Shown here one piece after another: positions 44,494-54,669 of a DNA stretch of 64,000 nucleotides; the stretch's first letter is position 1, and every line of letters begins with the position of its first letter. Origin of the DNA: Desulfobacteraceae bacterium (GTDB taxonomy: Bacteria; Desulfobacterota; Desulfobacteria; Desulfobacterales; SKZT01); NCBI GenBank assembly GCA_011389745.1, contig JAABTQ010000001.1:204497-268496 (forward strand), given 5' to 3'. The notes beneath the pieces are model-generated. The model did not search any database and was not told the DNA's origin. It saw nothing but the letters and a program-made list of their open reading frames with translations. Both the position numbers and the translations under genes were made by a program.

Positions 44494-46368
44494 TTGGCTG
44501 GTTTTATCCCTGAGGATAAAATATCCGAAATTCAAAACAGTGTCGATATTGTCGACATCATATCCGAAGTGATTCTTCTGAAGCAGACTGGAAGAAACTT
44601 TACGGGTCTTTGCCCTTTTCATTCGGAAAAGGCGCCGTCATTTTCAGTGAGTCGGGAAAAGCAAATTTTTTATTGTTTCGGATGCGGAGCCGGTGGCAAT
44701 GTTTTTAGTTTTTTGATGAAACAAGAGGGCCTGCCTTTTATCGAGACGGTTAAAAAGTTGGCCCGTCACGCAGGTATTAAAATACCGGACCATGACATGA
44801 GTCCGGAAATGAAAAAGAGAATCAAAGAAAAAGAGCAACTTTATGCAGTCAACAAAGATGCACTTGCTTTTTTTCAAAAAAGCCTCAAAGGATCGTTAGG
44901 ACAGCAAGCTGTTCAGTACCTGGAAGCTCGCGGGATTAAAAAGAAAGTCATTGATTTTTTTCAGATAGGGTTTGCCCCTCGTGGTTGGGACAACCTTGTT
45001 CAGTTTTTTTCAAAAAAGAAAATTCGGTTGGACACTGTCGAAAAAGCCGGCTTGGTTGCGGCGAGGGCATCCGGTAAAGGTTTTTATGATCGATTCAGAG
45101 AAAGAATCATTTTTCCCATTTTTAATACCCACAACCAGGTTGTTGGGTTTGGGGGCCGAGTCATGGATGATTCGCTTCCTAAATATTTAAATACTCCGGA
45201 GACGCCCATATTCAATAAAAGTCGAAACCTTTACGGATTATGTCAGACCATGGGCGCCTGCCGGAAGGCTTCAACTTCATTTGTGGTGGAAGGATACTTC
45301 GATCTAATCGCCCTGTATCAGCATGGAATTGAAAATGTTACGGCAACTTTAGGAACTGCATTGACATTGGACCATGTGCGGACATTGAGGGGTTTTGTTA
45401 AAAAAGCGATTCTGGTGTTTGATTCGGATGATGCCGGAACCAAGGCGGCGGTAAGAAGTATTACGATTTTCAGACAGGAAAATGTTGATGCCCGGGTGAT
45501 GGTTTTACCCAAGGGGGATGATCCGGACTCTTTTGTTTTCAGGTTCGGGGCCAAGGCGTTTCATGAGACTGCTGATCAGGCCTTGGGCATCATATCCTTT
45601 TTAATGGAATCCGCAATTGCAAAGCATGGTCTTACAACGGAAGGACGGCTATCGGTTATTGAGGAAATGAAAGGTCCATTGAGTGCCATAAATGATCCGG
45701 TGGCACGATCCATTTATATCAAAGAGCTGAGTGAAAGAATAGACGTTGATCAAAACGCTGTTCTGGAAATAATTCGCAAGGAATCCTTTAGAAGTCAGAA
45801 ATGCAATCGGTATGCAAAAGGATCATCCCGCGCAGATGGGATCGATCATGGCAACCAGGAGCAATCTTCGGGAAAATTACTTGTCGGTGTGGCCTACAGG
45901 GCAGAAAGCAAGATCATCTCTATGATGCTTCAGTGCCCTGAAATGCTGGCCGAGATAATGGCTCATGATGTCCTGGAATTGTTTGAAGATGAAAATTTAA
46001 AGTCCATAGGCAAAGCAATACTTTTTCATCTGGAATCGACGGGGTCTAGCCGCATAGATCCGGCAGATATTTTTCCCTACCTTGAAACAAAGTTTCAAAG
46101 AAGCTTAACCGCGTCTTTGGCAATGGATGATGAGGACTGCTGGAATGAAAGCCAGGGTAGAAAACGCCAACTTATTTTCCAATTTATGGAATATGCAAAA
46201 GGTCGCAAAGAAAAAAAACTAATTGATAAAATCAAAGTTGCAGAGGCAAGCAATGACATGGAATTGCTGGCAAAGCTTTTATCAAAGCAGCAAAAGTTGG
46301 CTTTGGCCAGTCAGGAGCAAAAATTGGCCTTATTGAAACAGTTGCCTAATAGCAACATATCAGAATGA
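44494..46368 (+). CDS. dnaG: DNA primase
   Basis: DnaG makes RNA primers for replication. The 624-aa protein has the CHC2 zinc finger at C40, H43, C61, C64 (CPFHSEK...CFGCG), a catalytic core, and the Toprim site with VEGYFDLIAL and VFDSDDAGTKA. The C-terminal DnaB-interacting part is helical. The start is TTG 44494 with GGAGGG 8 nt upstream. It precedes rpoD by 40 nt, the usual macromolecular-synthesis arrangement but without rpsU. Confidence 0.96.
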   Translation: MAGFIPEDKISEIQNSVDIVDIISEVILLKQTGRNFTGLCPFHSEKAPSFSVSREKQIFYCFGCGAGGNVFSFLMKQEGLPFIETVKKLARHAGIKIPDHDMSPEMKKRIKEKEQLYAVNKDALAFFQKSLKGSLGQQAVQYLEARGIKKKVIDFFQIGFAPRGWDNLVQFFSKKKIRLDTVEKAGLVAARASGKGFYDRFRERIIFPIFNTHNQVVGFGGRVMDDSLPKYLNTPETPIFNKSRNLYGLCQTMGACRKASTSFVVEGYFDLIALYQHGIENVTATLGTALTLDHVRTLRGFVKKAILVFDSDDAGTKAAVRSITIFRQENVDARVMVLPKGDDPDSFVFRFGAKAFHETADQALGIISFLMESAIAKHGLTTEGRLSVIEEMKGPLSAINDPVARSIYIKELSERIDVDQNAVLEIIRKESFRSQKCNRYAKGSSRADGIDHGNQEQSSGKLLVGVAYRAESKIISMMLQCPEMLAEIMAHDVLELFEDENLKSIGKAILFHLESTGSSRIDPADIFPYLETKFQRSLTASLAMDDEDCWNESQGRKRQLIFQFMEYAKGRKEKKLIDKIKVAEASNDMELLAKLLSKQQKLALASQEQKLALLKQLPNSNISE

Positions 46369-46408
46369 ATAAAAAAAAACACCTGGATAATTCAGGAGGC
46401 GAAATTTT

Positions 46409-48169
46409 ATGACAAGAAAATCCGCTATGGAAGAAACAGATACAAATAAGGTCGATGAAATCATTATCAAGGAACTCATTGATAAAGGCAAGGATCAGGG
46501 GTATTTAACCTTCGATGAAATCAATGAAGTTTTATCCGAAGATATGCTTTCTGCGGACCAAATTGATGAAACACTCGCTATGTTTGAAGATGTCAATATT
46601 GAAATCATTGACAACAAAAAGAGAAAAATGGCGGGCATCATAAAAAAGAAAAAAATGAAGCATGACGACGACCTCGCCATGAGCGATTTTGGTGCTGTAA
46701 CCGACCCGGTGAAAATGTACCTGCGTGAGATGGGCATGGTAACGCTCCTGAGTCGGGAGGGAGAGGTTGTGATTGCCAAAAAAATAGAGGCTGGTGAACA
46801 GGAAGTATTAAAGGCTCTTCTGGAAACCATCACGGGTGTTGACTGTATCCTGGATCTTGGTGAGCATATTGAAAAGGGAAGCCTTCGTCCCAAACATGTT
46901 TTAAGGGATATCGACGAAGGGGATTCATTCCTGGATGAATCACACCAACTGGAAAAATTTCTTGACACGATAAAAACGATTAGATCCCTTAACGAGGAAA
47001 ATGAACAGTTCAGAGAGCAGCTTTTTAAAGAAAATTTCAGTCAGGAAGAACAGAGGCGAATCAGAAGAAGTATTACCCGAAGAAACAATAAGATATTTGA
47101 ATCGTTAAAGGACTGGAGGCTAGAAAGCAGTGTCATCGATAAAATTGAAAAGATTATTCGCCGCCAAATCGAGTGGTTTGATTCCATTAATAAAAAGATG
47201 TCGATGATTGCGGACAAGCTGGATGCATCTGTTAATGAGATTCGGGAACAACTCGATTCCGGCAATGATTTTATTCCATGGGTAATGGAAAGATCGCAAT
47301 TGAGAGAAGAGGATGTATTGGTTCTCTGCTCGGATTTGAAATTTATCGCTGATAAAATTGAAGAAAAAGAAAACGCGATCAAATCAACTAGTCGAACGCT
47401 CAAGCGGATAATGGCCGGCGTCGATGAAGGTCGCGAAAAAGCCAAGGCGGCAAAAAGTGAACTGGTTAAGGCCAATCTTCGGCTTGTGGTCAGTATTGCC
47501 AAGAAATATACCAACCGTGGGCTTCAATTTCTGGATCTTATCCAGGAGGGAAATATCGGACTCATGAAGGCCGTGGATAAATTTGAATATCGGCGAGGTT
47601 ACAAATTCAGTACTTATGCCACCTGGTGGATCAGACAAGCCATCACGCGAGCAATTGCGGATCAGGCCAGGACCATCCGAATTCCTGTCCATATGATTGA
47701 GACAATCAATAAGCTGATCCGAACTTCCAGATATCTAGTTCAGGAACTTGGCCGAGAGCCCAAACCCGAAGAAATCGCGCAGAAAATGGAAATTCCATTG
47801 GAGAAAGTCCGGAAGGTGTTGAAGATCGCACGAGAACCCATTTCTTTGGAAACACCCATCGGAGAGGAAGAAGATAGCCATTTAGGGGACTTTATTGAAG
47901 ATAAGAAGTTTATGCTTCCCTCTGAAGCCGCTATCAGTCAGAACCTGGCCGAACAGACCCGAAAGGTGCTGGCAACACTGACACCCAGGGAAGAAAAAGT
48001 CTTGAGAATGCGCTTCGGAATCGGTGAAAAAGCCGATCATACATTAGAGGAAGTCGGACAAGATTTTGCCGTTACCCGTGAACGTATTCGTCAGATTGAG
48101 GCCAAAGCACTCAGGAAACTTAGACATCCGACAAGAAGCCGAAAACTTAAAAGTTTTATCGATACTTAA
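46409..48169 (+). CDS. rpoD: Housekeeping RNA polymerase sigma factor RpoD
   Basis: A 586-aa primary sigma factor. Region 1.1 is at the N-terminus ([15 protein letters not shown]), region 1.2 includes [11 protein letters not shown], region 2 [19 protein letters not shown] and [11 protein letters not shown], region 3 [11 protein letters not shown], and region 4 has [19 protein letters not shown] long non-conserved region lies between 1.2 and 2. It follows dnaG and has AGGAGG before the ATG. Features near the end of the gene (48174 onward) lead into the tRNA promoter. Confidence 0.97.
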   Translation: MTRKSAMEETDTNKVDEIIIKELIDKGKDQGYLTFDEINEVLSEDMLSADQIDETLAMFEDVNIEIIDNKKRKMAGIIKKKKMKHDDDLAMSDFGAVTDPVKMYLREMGMVTLLSREGEVVIAKKIEAGEQEVLKALLETITGVDCILDLGEHIEKGSLRPKHVLRDIDEGDSFLDESHQLEKFLDTIKTIRSLNEENEQFREQLFKENFSQEEQRRIRRSITRRNNKIFESLKDWRLESSVIDKIEKIIRRQIEWFDSINKKMSMIADKLDASVNEIREQLDSGNDFIPWVMERSQLREEDVLVLCSDLKFIADKIEEKENAIKSTSRTLKRIMAGVDEGREKAKAAKSELVKANLRLVVSIAKKYTNRGLQFLDLIQEGNIGLMKAVDKFEYRRGYKFSTYATWWIRQAITRAIADQARTIRIPVHMIETINKLIRTSRYLVQELGREPKPEEIAQKMEIPLEKVRKVLKIAREPISLETPIGEEEDSHLGDFIEDKKFMLPSEAAISQNLAEQTRKVLATLTPREEKVLRMRFGIGEKADHTLEEVGQDFAVTRERIRQIEAKALRKLRHPTRSRKLKSFIDT

Positions 48170-48173
48170 CACC

Positions 48174-48202
48174 TTGACAAAAATCTTTTGTGAGGATACG
48201 AA
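48174..48202 (+). promoter_or_regulatory. Possible promoter for the CAU tRNA
   Basis: TTGACA at 48174-48179 and TACGAA at 48197-48202, spaced 17 bp, lie 57 bp before the tRNA. The -10 is poor. Read-through from rpoD is an alternative. Confidence 0.35.
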
Positions 48203-48258
48203 TACACATTCTTTTAGAGTTCAAAAGAGAGTTTAACTGAAATCTTTTTATTAAAGAA

Positions 48259-48334
48259 GGGCCCATAGCTCAGCTGGCAGAGCCACCGGCTCATAACCGG
48301 TCGGTCCCTGGTTCGATCCCAGGTGGGCCCACCA
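48259..48334 (+). tRNA. tRNA with CAU anticodon (Met or Ile2)
   Basis: A complete cloverleaf with encoded CCA: GGGCCCA pairs with TGGGCCC, the anticodon stem is ACCGG/CCGGT around CTCATAA (anticodon CAT), and the T-arm is CCTGG TTCGATC CCAGG. It is not initiator type, since 1-72 is paired. Elongator Met and lysidine-type Ile2 share this anticodon. The C4-G69 and C5-G68 pairs resemble TilS determinants, which leans to Ile2 but does not settle it. Confidence 0.95.
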
Positions 48335-48441
48335 GATCACTCTAATGATCAGGATGTATTGTATAAAAAAAATGCATATTGAATTTTTACATATTTTGTT
48401 ATCAGAAGGGATTGTTATTCAGTGCCCTGAAAAAAAAAGAA

Positions 48442-48526
48442 AAGGGCCAACGATGATGGAAAGCAGATCAAGAGCCCTTAGAACAGAAGAAAAGGCGTGG
48501 AAAAGTTTTAAAACCGCGCCTTTTTT
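48442..48526 (+). ncRNA. Possible small RNA or leader ending in a terminator
   Basis: A first stem AAGGGC (48442) with GCCCTT (48474-48479), then an intrinsic terminator: AAAAGGCGTGG (48490-48500), a 13-nt loop and CCGCGCCTTTT (48514-48524) followed by U residues. The terminator may simply end the rpoD/tRNA transcript. The double-hairpin form could also be a small RNA. No homology is claimed. Confidence 0.3.
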
Positions 48527-48589
48527 GTTTTATTGAATGATAAGCGACCGAAAAATGTCAAAACAAATAAGTTTTTTCCAGAAAAAGTT

Positions 48590-49714
48590 ATGGTGAAAAT
48601 GCCGGTTACGGTTAATGATATCATCGCAATCATGGAACTTATAGCGCCTTCAAACCTCGCTGAAAGCTGGGACAGCGTGGGGCTTCAGGTCGGGGACGGT
48701 TGCTGGAATGTTGACCGAATTCGTATCGCTCTGGACCCGCTTCCTGAGGTGTTGGAACAAGCGTGCCATGATGACATTGACCTTTTGATCACTCATCATC
48801 CACTTCTTTTTCGCCCCTTGAAAAATTTGAATGTGTCAACACCTGTCGGGAAAATTATCCGAATGGCTCTCGAGAACAAAATTGCTGTTTTTTCGGCTCA
48901 TACAAACCTGGACAGCGCCAAAGGGGGAGTAAATGATTTCTTGTCCGAGAAATTGGGACTACAAAATACCAAGGGGCTTCAGGAATCAAAAAAAGATGAC
49001 CAGTGCAAACTTGTCATCTTTGTACCGAAACAACATCAAAGGGAGGTTTTAACCTCCCTTTTTGCATCGGGAGCAGGACAAATCGGTAACTACGATTGCT
49101 GTTCTTTCAGAAGTACAGGTACAGGCACCTTTATGCCCCGTAAGGGGGCAAAACCTTTTTTGGGAAAGCTCGATGAGTTAAACGAGGTAGACGAAACCCG
49201 TATTGAAACTTTAGTGACACAAAAGGATTTACCACAAATCCTTGAAAGTATTAAAAAAAGTCATCCATATGAAACACCGGCCTATGATATCTATCCGCTG
49301 GTGACGCCGGAATCCATGGGATTGGGGCGAGTGGGAGACCTTGAAACTCCCATGGCCCTGAAAGATTTTGCCCGGTATGTCAAAAACATTTTAAGCCTTC
49401 CCTACCTGAAAATCGCCGGAGATCCTGAACTGAAAGTGGAAAAGGTTGCTGTTTGTTCGGGAAGCGGCTCCGGTTTAATGAAATTATTTTTCGCTTCAAA
49501 GGCTCAGTGTTATGTCAGCGGAGATTTACACTATCACGATGCCAGGGATACTGAGGCTTTCAACCTGAGCCTTCTGGATATCGGTCATTTCGCTTCTGAA
49601 CATATTATGTTGCAAATGCTCGTTCAAAGACTGCGACTCGTAATGGAAGAAAAAAACCTTGGTGTTTCAGTAGATGCTTGCGGGCTCGAAAAGGATCCAT
49701 TCAGGATCATATAG
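48590..49714 (+). CDS. Nif3-like dinuclear metal center protein
   Basis: A 374-aa protein of the Nif3/YbgI family. LLITHHPLLFRPLK near residue 67 has the metal-binding HH pair, HTNLDSAKGGVNDFL near 104 and GHFASEH near 345 complete the dinuclear site. The long form with an insert between the two halves is common. Function in vivo is unsettled. The start is uncertain: ATG 48590 or 48599, both with weak Shine-Dalgarno; an upstream TTG lies in the terminator region. Confidence 0.88.
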   Translation: MVKMPVTVNDIIAIMELIAPSNLAESWDSVGLQVGDGCWNVDRIRIALDPLPEVLEQACHDDIDLLITHHPLLFRPLKNLNVSTPVGKIIRMALENKIAVFSAHTNLDSAKGGVNDFLSEKLGLQNTKGLQESKKDDQCKLVIFVPKQHQREVLTSLFASGAGQIGNYDCCSFRSTGTGTFMPRKGAKPFLGKLDELNEVDETRIETLVTQKDLPQILESIKKSHPYETPAYDIYPLVTPESMGLGRVGDLETPMALKDFARYVKNILSLPYLKIAGDPELKVEKVAVCSGSGSGLMKLFFASKAQCYVSGDLHYHDARDTEAFNLSLLDIGHFASEHIMLQMLVQRLRLVMEEKNLGVSVDACGLEKDPFRII

Positions 49715-50468
49715 ATTAAAAAGTCATTATATTATTTTATATTGGAATACACCATGAAGTCGATACCTAAAGAACAAATTGATACGCTTATACGGATTCA
49801 GGAACTTGAGAAACAGGCATACCTTTTTAATGCCAAGCTCAATGAAATTCCCAAAAAGTTAGGAGCTTTGGATTTGAATTTGGAAATATCCAAAGAGGCT
49901 GAGAATACGATGGAATCTGAGTTGAAAGATCTTAAGAAAAAATATCGGGCCATGGAAGACGAAACTCGCTTCAGCCAAGGTCAGGAACAGAAAAATCAGG
50001 AAAAACTCAGATCGGTCAAAACCAATAAGGAATATCAATCATCTTTGAAAGAAATCGAGGATCTTAAAAAAAAGATGTCTGCAATGGAAGACGACATGCT
50101 TTTGGTTCTTGAACAGATTGATCATTTTGAGTCGTTAGTTTCGGAGAAAAAGAAAGAAACCGAGACCTTATACCAGAAGATAGCTATGGATAAAAAGGTA
50201 ATCCAGGCAGAAGCCGAGGAAGCAAAGAACAACCTGGCTAATATTAAAGGCAAAATCGAAGAATCAATAAAAGTGGTCGATCCGGTTCTTTTTACCAGGT
50301 ATAACTGGGTACAGCAAAAAGTTGGCAGGCTTGCCATTGTATCGGTTGTCAAATCGGTGTGCCAGGGCTGCCACCTCAACATTCCTCCCCAGATGTATAA
50401 TGAACTGCACAGGGGTGACACCATCAGGTTTTGTCCTCATTGTCAAAGAATGATATACTGGAACGGCG

Positions 50469-50866
<398 letters not shown>

Positions 50867-50928
50867 CCATTTTAAATGTATGATGATTTTTTAATATGAC
50901 CAAAGATTATATATGGATGTTTTAAAAA

Positions 50929-52242
50929 ATGAGTGTTAAAAAACCCGGAAACGACCTTTCCTTCAAAGAGAAAGCCAGGGTTTTTTCCCATGATTACTTA
51001 AAGCTGTGCAAATACCTGACAAGCCCTGAGGCTGAAAACTATTCATTTACAAAAAAGCTGTTTTCCAAGTTGATCTCCACATCACAGCTTTTGGAGGACT
51101 TCCTGGATTTTCATGGAAGTAAAAACAATAAGCGCTGGTACTTTTACCGCGAATTATCAGCGGCAGTTAGACATTTAAGTCTTGGAGGTTATTCACAAAA
51201 CCATATCAGCAATCGTCTGAAGTTTTACGACCTTCCCGACATTTTGGAGTTCGAGGCCTCAGGTCAGGAAACACAGGACTTTTTAACGTTGTCTTTGAGA
51301 AAACTCGCTGCGGTCATTTTGGATACAGCCCGGAAATTAGAAATTCCCATTCCCGGTGACTGTTTCAGCTATAACGATTTTCCCGGCGTAACCACCAATG
51401 AAATTCTCGATTATGATATTGACGATGTCAACCGGGACCAGCAAAAAAAAAATATTGTTAAAATCGCCAGCGAATTTTTGTCCATTGCATCCAATTTCGA
51501 TCAGCTTGGCCTTTACGAGCCTCTCGGATTTGAAGAAATCCTTCAGATCGTTCCTGATAAAGTTAATGAGGTCGAAATCAGACGATTTGAAATGGTGGTT
51601 CACAACCTTCAGTCATCTTTTGACACCTATGTGATTCATGGTGGTTTCCGGTATGGGAATCGGAAACTTAAACAGCTTCGAGGCTATTTTTCGTGTGTAT
51701 TTCATTTACTTCAGATTATTGGCCGGCTGTTGCATTTTTATGAGCGGCACCTTTATGAAGCCGGGTATAAAAATATCTACAAAAAGGTTCAGGTTCGACT
51801 TTCAGAACTTGTTGTCCCGGAAACGCTTCTGGACAGAACCATCAATTACGGTCTCTTTTATGTTTGCCATTATCTGAATATCGGTAAAAAACTTGCTAGG
51901 GAGATCTTAAATGAAAACATTGAACGGTCATCTATTCGGGTGGGTATTCCCGTGAAAAGAGGTTTTCATTTGCGACCCAGCCTTCTTGTGGCAAAAATTG
52001 TACAGGAATTTGGCGGCCAGGTAGAAATGTGCGTCGGGGAAGATCGCTTTGATGCCAGCAGTGTCCTTGATATCCAGTGGGCAGGCGGAAAAATTGCCAA
52101 AGAAAATATCAAGGAAGTTATCTTTGAGGGAGACACAAGAGCCTTGCATGATATTCAAATTCTTGCCACCGTGAACTATGGTGAAGACACCATGGGAAAA
52201 GACATTCCTCTTCCCAAGGAGCTAAAGTATTTAAGATCTTAA
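50929..52242 (+). CDS. HPr-domain protein with novel N-terminal region
   Basis: A 437-aa protein. The C-terminal 95 residues are an HPr-like phosphocarrier domain: RGFHLRPSLLVAKIV near residue 344 has the histidine in the HxRP motif, and DASSVLDIQWAGG follows. The first 330 residues are helical and unrecognised. HPr proteins carry phosphate in the PTS or in its nitrogen/regulatory branch. No EI or EIIA gene lies near, so the domain may be regulatory. ispD follows after 16 bp and may be in the same transcript. Confidence 0.82.
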   Translation: MSVKKPGNDLSFKEKARVFSHDYLKLCKYLTSPEAENYSFTKKLFSKLISTSQLLEDFLDFHGSKNNKRWYFYRELSAAVRHLSLGGYSQNHISNRLKFYDLPDILEFEASGQETQDFLTLSLRKLAAVILDTARKLEIPIPGDCFSYNDFPGVTTNEILDYDIDDVNRDQQKKNIVKIASEFLSIASNFDQLGLYEPLGFEEILQIVPDKVNEVEIRRFEMVVHNLQSSFDTYVIHGGFRYGNRKLKQLRGYFSCVFHLLQIIGRLLHFYERHLYEAGYKNIYKKVQVRLSELVVPETLLDRTINYGLFYVCHYLNIGKKLAREILNENIERSSIRVGIPVKRGFHLRPSLLVAKIVQEFGGQVEMCVGEDRFDASSVLDIQWAGGKIAKENIKEVIFEGDTRALHDIQILATVNYGEDTMGKDIPLPKELKYLRS

Positions 52243-52258
52243 AGGAATCCTTTCACCA

Positions 52259-52963
52259 GTGAGCATTCTCTGTGCTTCAGCAATTATTGTTGCCGCGGGT
52301 AGCGGTGTTCGGATGAAAAGCCCGTTGCGAAAGCAATATCTGCTTTTAAAAGACCGTCCGATCCTTGCTCATACTTTATCTGTTTTCGAAAAATGTGCGG
52401 TGATCAGCCGTATCTGTCTGGTGGTTCCGGAAAAAGATTTCACTTTCGTTCACAACAATATTCTGGACCATTGCTGCAAAAACAAAAAAGTTATTCTGGT
52501 CTCAGGTGGAAAAGAACGGCAGGAGTCGGTATTCAACGCTTTGGGTGCTTTGAGTGATGAAGAAAAATTTGTGATTGTCCACGATGGTGTCAGGCCCGTG
52601 ATTGCGCCCGAAATGATTGAAGACTGCTTGAAAGGTGCCGTTGAATATGGCGCTTGTATCATGGGGCTGGCTGCAAGAGAAACCATCAAACAGGTAAATC
52701 ATGATCATTTTATTCAAAAAACCCTGAGCCGTGATACCTTATGGATAGCCCAGACTCCCCAGGCATTCGAATGTGATTTGCTTCGAAAAGCCCATCATAA
52801 AGCAAAGGCTGAAAACTACCAGGGCACAGATGATTCTTCCCTTGTGGAGCGCTTGGGCATTAAGGTCAAAATGATTGCCGGAAGCCCCTATAACATCAAA
52901 ATTACTACTCCGGAAGACCTGTTTTTGGCTCAGAATATTCTGACCGGATCTGATATGCCTTAA
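52259..52963 (+). CDS. ispD: 2-C-methyl-D-erythritol 4-phosphate cytidylyltransferase
   Basis: IspD couples CTP to methylerythritol phosphate in the non-mevalonate isoprenoid pathway. The 234-aa product has the N-terminal SAIIVAAGSGVRM and KQYLLL signature, VLVSGGKERQESV, VIVHDGVRPVI near residue 101, and QTPQAFECDLL. The start is GTG 52259, with AAAGGAA about 11 nt upstream. No ispF follows. Confidence 0.95.
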   Translation: MSILCASAIIVAAGSGVRMKSPLRKQYLLLKDRPILAHTLSVFEKCAVISRICLVVPEKDFTFVHNNILDHCCKNKKVILVSGGKERQESVFNALGALSDEEKFVIVHDGVRPVIAPEMIEDCLKGAVEYGACIMGLAARETIKQVNHDHFIQKTLSRDTLWIAQTPQAFECDLLRKAHHKAKAENYQGTDDSSLVERLGIKVKMIAGSPYNIKITTPEDLFLAQNILTGSDMP

Positions 52964-52975
52964 AGTGATAGCAGG

Positions 52976-53461
52976 TTAAAATAGAAGTAACTTAATGGTG
53001 TCTATGACTTCTTCAGGTGTTTTTACGAAAACCAGTTGCCCCGTTTTCCGGTAATTGTCAAATCCCGTGCCGGGATTAAAATCGAGCAGGATCACTTTTT
53101 TTCCGTATTTAAGAGCCAGGGCGATTTCCGAAAGGGTTCCAGCGCCACCCGGACAAGCAACCACAACATAGCTTGAAAGCACATTGATACAATTCCGGGC
53201 GCTTCCCATACCTGTTATAATCGGTATGGAAACATAAGAGGATTTTCTGTTATCATGATCATCCGGCAGTATCCCCACGGTTAACCCACCATTTTCGAAA
53301 GCACCTTTGGCAGAGGCCTCCATGATACCGGAATTTCTTCCGCCATTTAAAAGAACCCAACCCTCCAGTGCAATCAAACTGCCCAGATGGTAAGCGTTTC
53401 TTTCATCCACCGGCTGAGCAATGCCGCCTCCCATAACACCGATAATGAATGTTTTTTTCAT
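52976..53461 (-). CDS. LOG-like nucleotide-binding protein (TIGR00725 type)
   Basis: A 161-aa protein resembling the lysine decarboxylase-like/LOG fold: IGVMGGG near the N-terminus, LLNGGRNSGIMEASAKGA near residue 38 and VACPGGAGTLSEIALAL near 100, in which PGGxGTxxE is the nucleotide-binding signature. Members act as nucleoside 5'-monophosphate phosphoribohydrolases or bind molybdopterin; the substrate is not determinable. The start is ATG 53461, with AGGA 6 nt upstream. It lies downstream of minE. Confidence 0.85.
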   Translation of the reverse strand: MKKTFIIGVMGGGIAQPVDERNAYHLGSLIALEGWVLLNGGRNSGIMEASAKGAFENGGLTVGILPDDHDNRKSSYVSIPIITGMGSARNCINVLSSYVVVACPGGAGTLSEIALALKYGKKVILLDFNPGTGFDNYRKTGQLVFVKTPEEVIDTIKLLLF

Positions 53462-53548
53462 GCGAGTCCTTTTTAGATCATCAATACCCTTAAAACAGGA
53501 GGCGCCTTGATCATCGGCTCCCACGAAAAAATTCCGGACAATGGGACA

Positions 53549-53818
53549 TCATGCACTTGGCGAACGTCTGGCCGATAAAATGGGTGTATTCAGAGTCAAG
53601 GAAGAAAAGTTGTCAGATCGCTTGATATCCAGCTTGATAGCCTCTTTATCGACTATAAAATATTTTGAAATGACATCCACGATATCTTGCTGAAGTTTGG
53701 AGATAAGTTCATCGGAGACTTCAAGCTTGTCGTATACCAATGCAAGCTTGAGCCGCTTTTTAGCGGATTCTTTACTTTTTTCTTTTCCAAACAGCTTTTT
53801 GAACCATCCTTCGATCAT
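53549..53818 (-). CDS. minE: Cell division topological specificity factor MinE
   Basis: MinE stimulates MinD ATPase and drives the oscillation that places the division site at mid-cell. The 89-aa product has the N-terminal amphipathic helix MIEGWFKKLFG, the anti-MinCD helix region KRLKLALVYDKLEV and the C-terminal topological domain. Its start lies 9 bp beyond the minD stop. Confidence 0.93.
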   Translation of the reverse strand: MIEGWFKKLFGKEKSKESAKKRLKLALVYDKLEVSDELISKLQQDIVDVISKYFIVDKEAIKLDIKRSDNFSSLTLNTPILSARRSPSA

Positions 53819-53827
53819 TGCTTCTCC

Positions 53828-54628
53828 TTATTTGTTGCGACTCAGCCCAAAGCCGATTTTTTTCCAAAATCCTTTTTTGGCCTGTGGAACTTCTATAGGC
53901 AGATCCGCATTGCCATTTAAACGCAAGGCAACACGTCTGAAAGCCTGTCCGGCTTTGGATTTATTGTTTTGTATCAGATGAGCGCCCGTATTGGTAGATA
54001 CTATCACCGATTCATCCATGGGCACCAACCCAATTAAATCGATGGATAGCACATCCACAACATCCTCATGACTGAGCATATCTCCTCTTTCCACCATTTC
54101 GGGGACAATTCGATTGACCAGCAATTTCGGTTGGACAGATTTTGCGTATAAAAGCCCAATGACCCGATCTGCATCTCGAACCGATGAGACTTCCGGAGTG
54201 CAGATGACTATTGCCTGATCAGCACCAATTACTGAATTTTCAAACCCCTGTTCAATACCTGCGGGGCAGTCCAGCAGCACAAAATCAAATTCTTTGCGTA
54301 ACAGAACGCAGAACTTTTTCATTGCCGCTGGTGTAATAACATTTTTATTGTCACTCTGTGATGCCGGGATTAAAAAAAGATTATCTATTTTTCGATCTTT
54401 TATCGCTGCCTGCTGGGTTTGACACTTGCCATTAACAGCATCCACAATATTAAAAACGATTCGATTTTCAAGTCCCATAACCACATCAAGGTTTCTAAGA
54501 CCTATATCCATATCGACGACTGCAACCTTTTTACCTTCAAGGGCAAGTGCAGCACCGATAGAAGCCGTAGCAGTTGTTTTTCCCACTCCGCCTTTTCCTG
54601 ATGTGATAACGATGATTTTTCCTTCCAA
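53828..54628 (-). CDS. minD: Septum site-determining ATPase MinD
   Basis: The 266-aa MinD has the deviant Walker A KGGVGKTT at residues 12-19, DMDIGLRNLDVVMGLENR near 40, LLDCPAGIEQG and, at the extreme C-terminus, a basic/hydrophobic membrane-targeting helix (KKGFWKKIGFGL). It binds the membrane and recruits MinC or MinE. The gene is between minC and minE. Confidence 0.97.
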   Translation of the reverse strand: MEGKIIVITSGKGGVGKTTATASIGAALALEGKKVAVVDMDIGLRNLDVVMGLENRIVFNIVDAVNGKCQTQQAAIKDRKIDNLFLIPASQSDNKNVITPAAMKKFCVLLRKEFDFVLLDCPAGIEQGFENSVIGADQAIVICTPEVSSVRDADRVIGLLYAKSVQPKLLVNRIVPEMVERGDMLSHEDVVDVLSIDLIGLVPMDESVIVSTNTGAHLIQNNKSKAGQAFRRVALRLNGNADLPIEVPQAKKGFWKKIGFGLSRNK

Positions 54629-54669
54629 GGGTCACCTCATGTCATTAAATGTCCTTACTGTTTATTTCC

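Noticed and set aside
46495-47692. Long minus-strand open frames within rpoD
   Set aside because: They mirror the coding strand of a highly conserved sigma factor and are codon-bias shadows.
48345-48536. A 63-codon frame between the tRNA and the Nif3-like gene
   Set aside because: It overlaps the hairpins and the intrinsic terminator, has no good Shine-Dalgarno, and its product has no recognisable feature.
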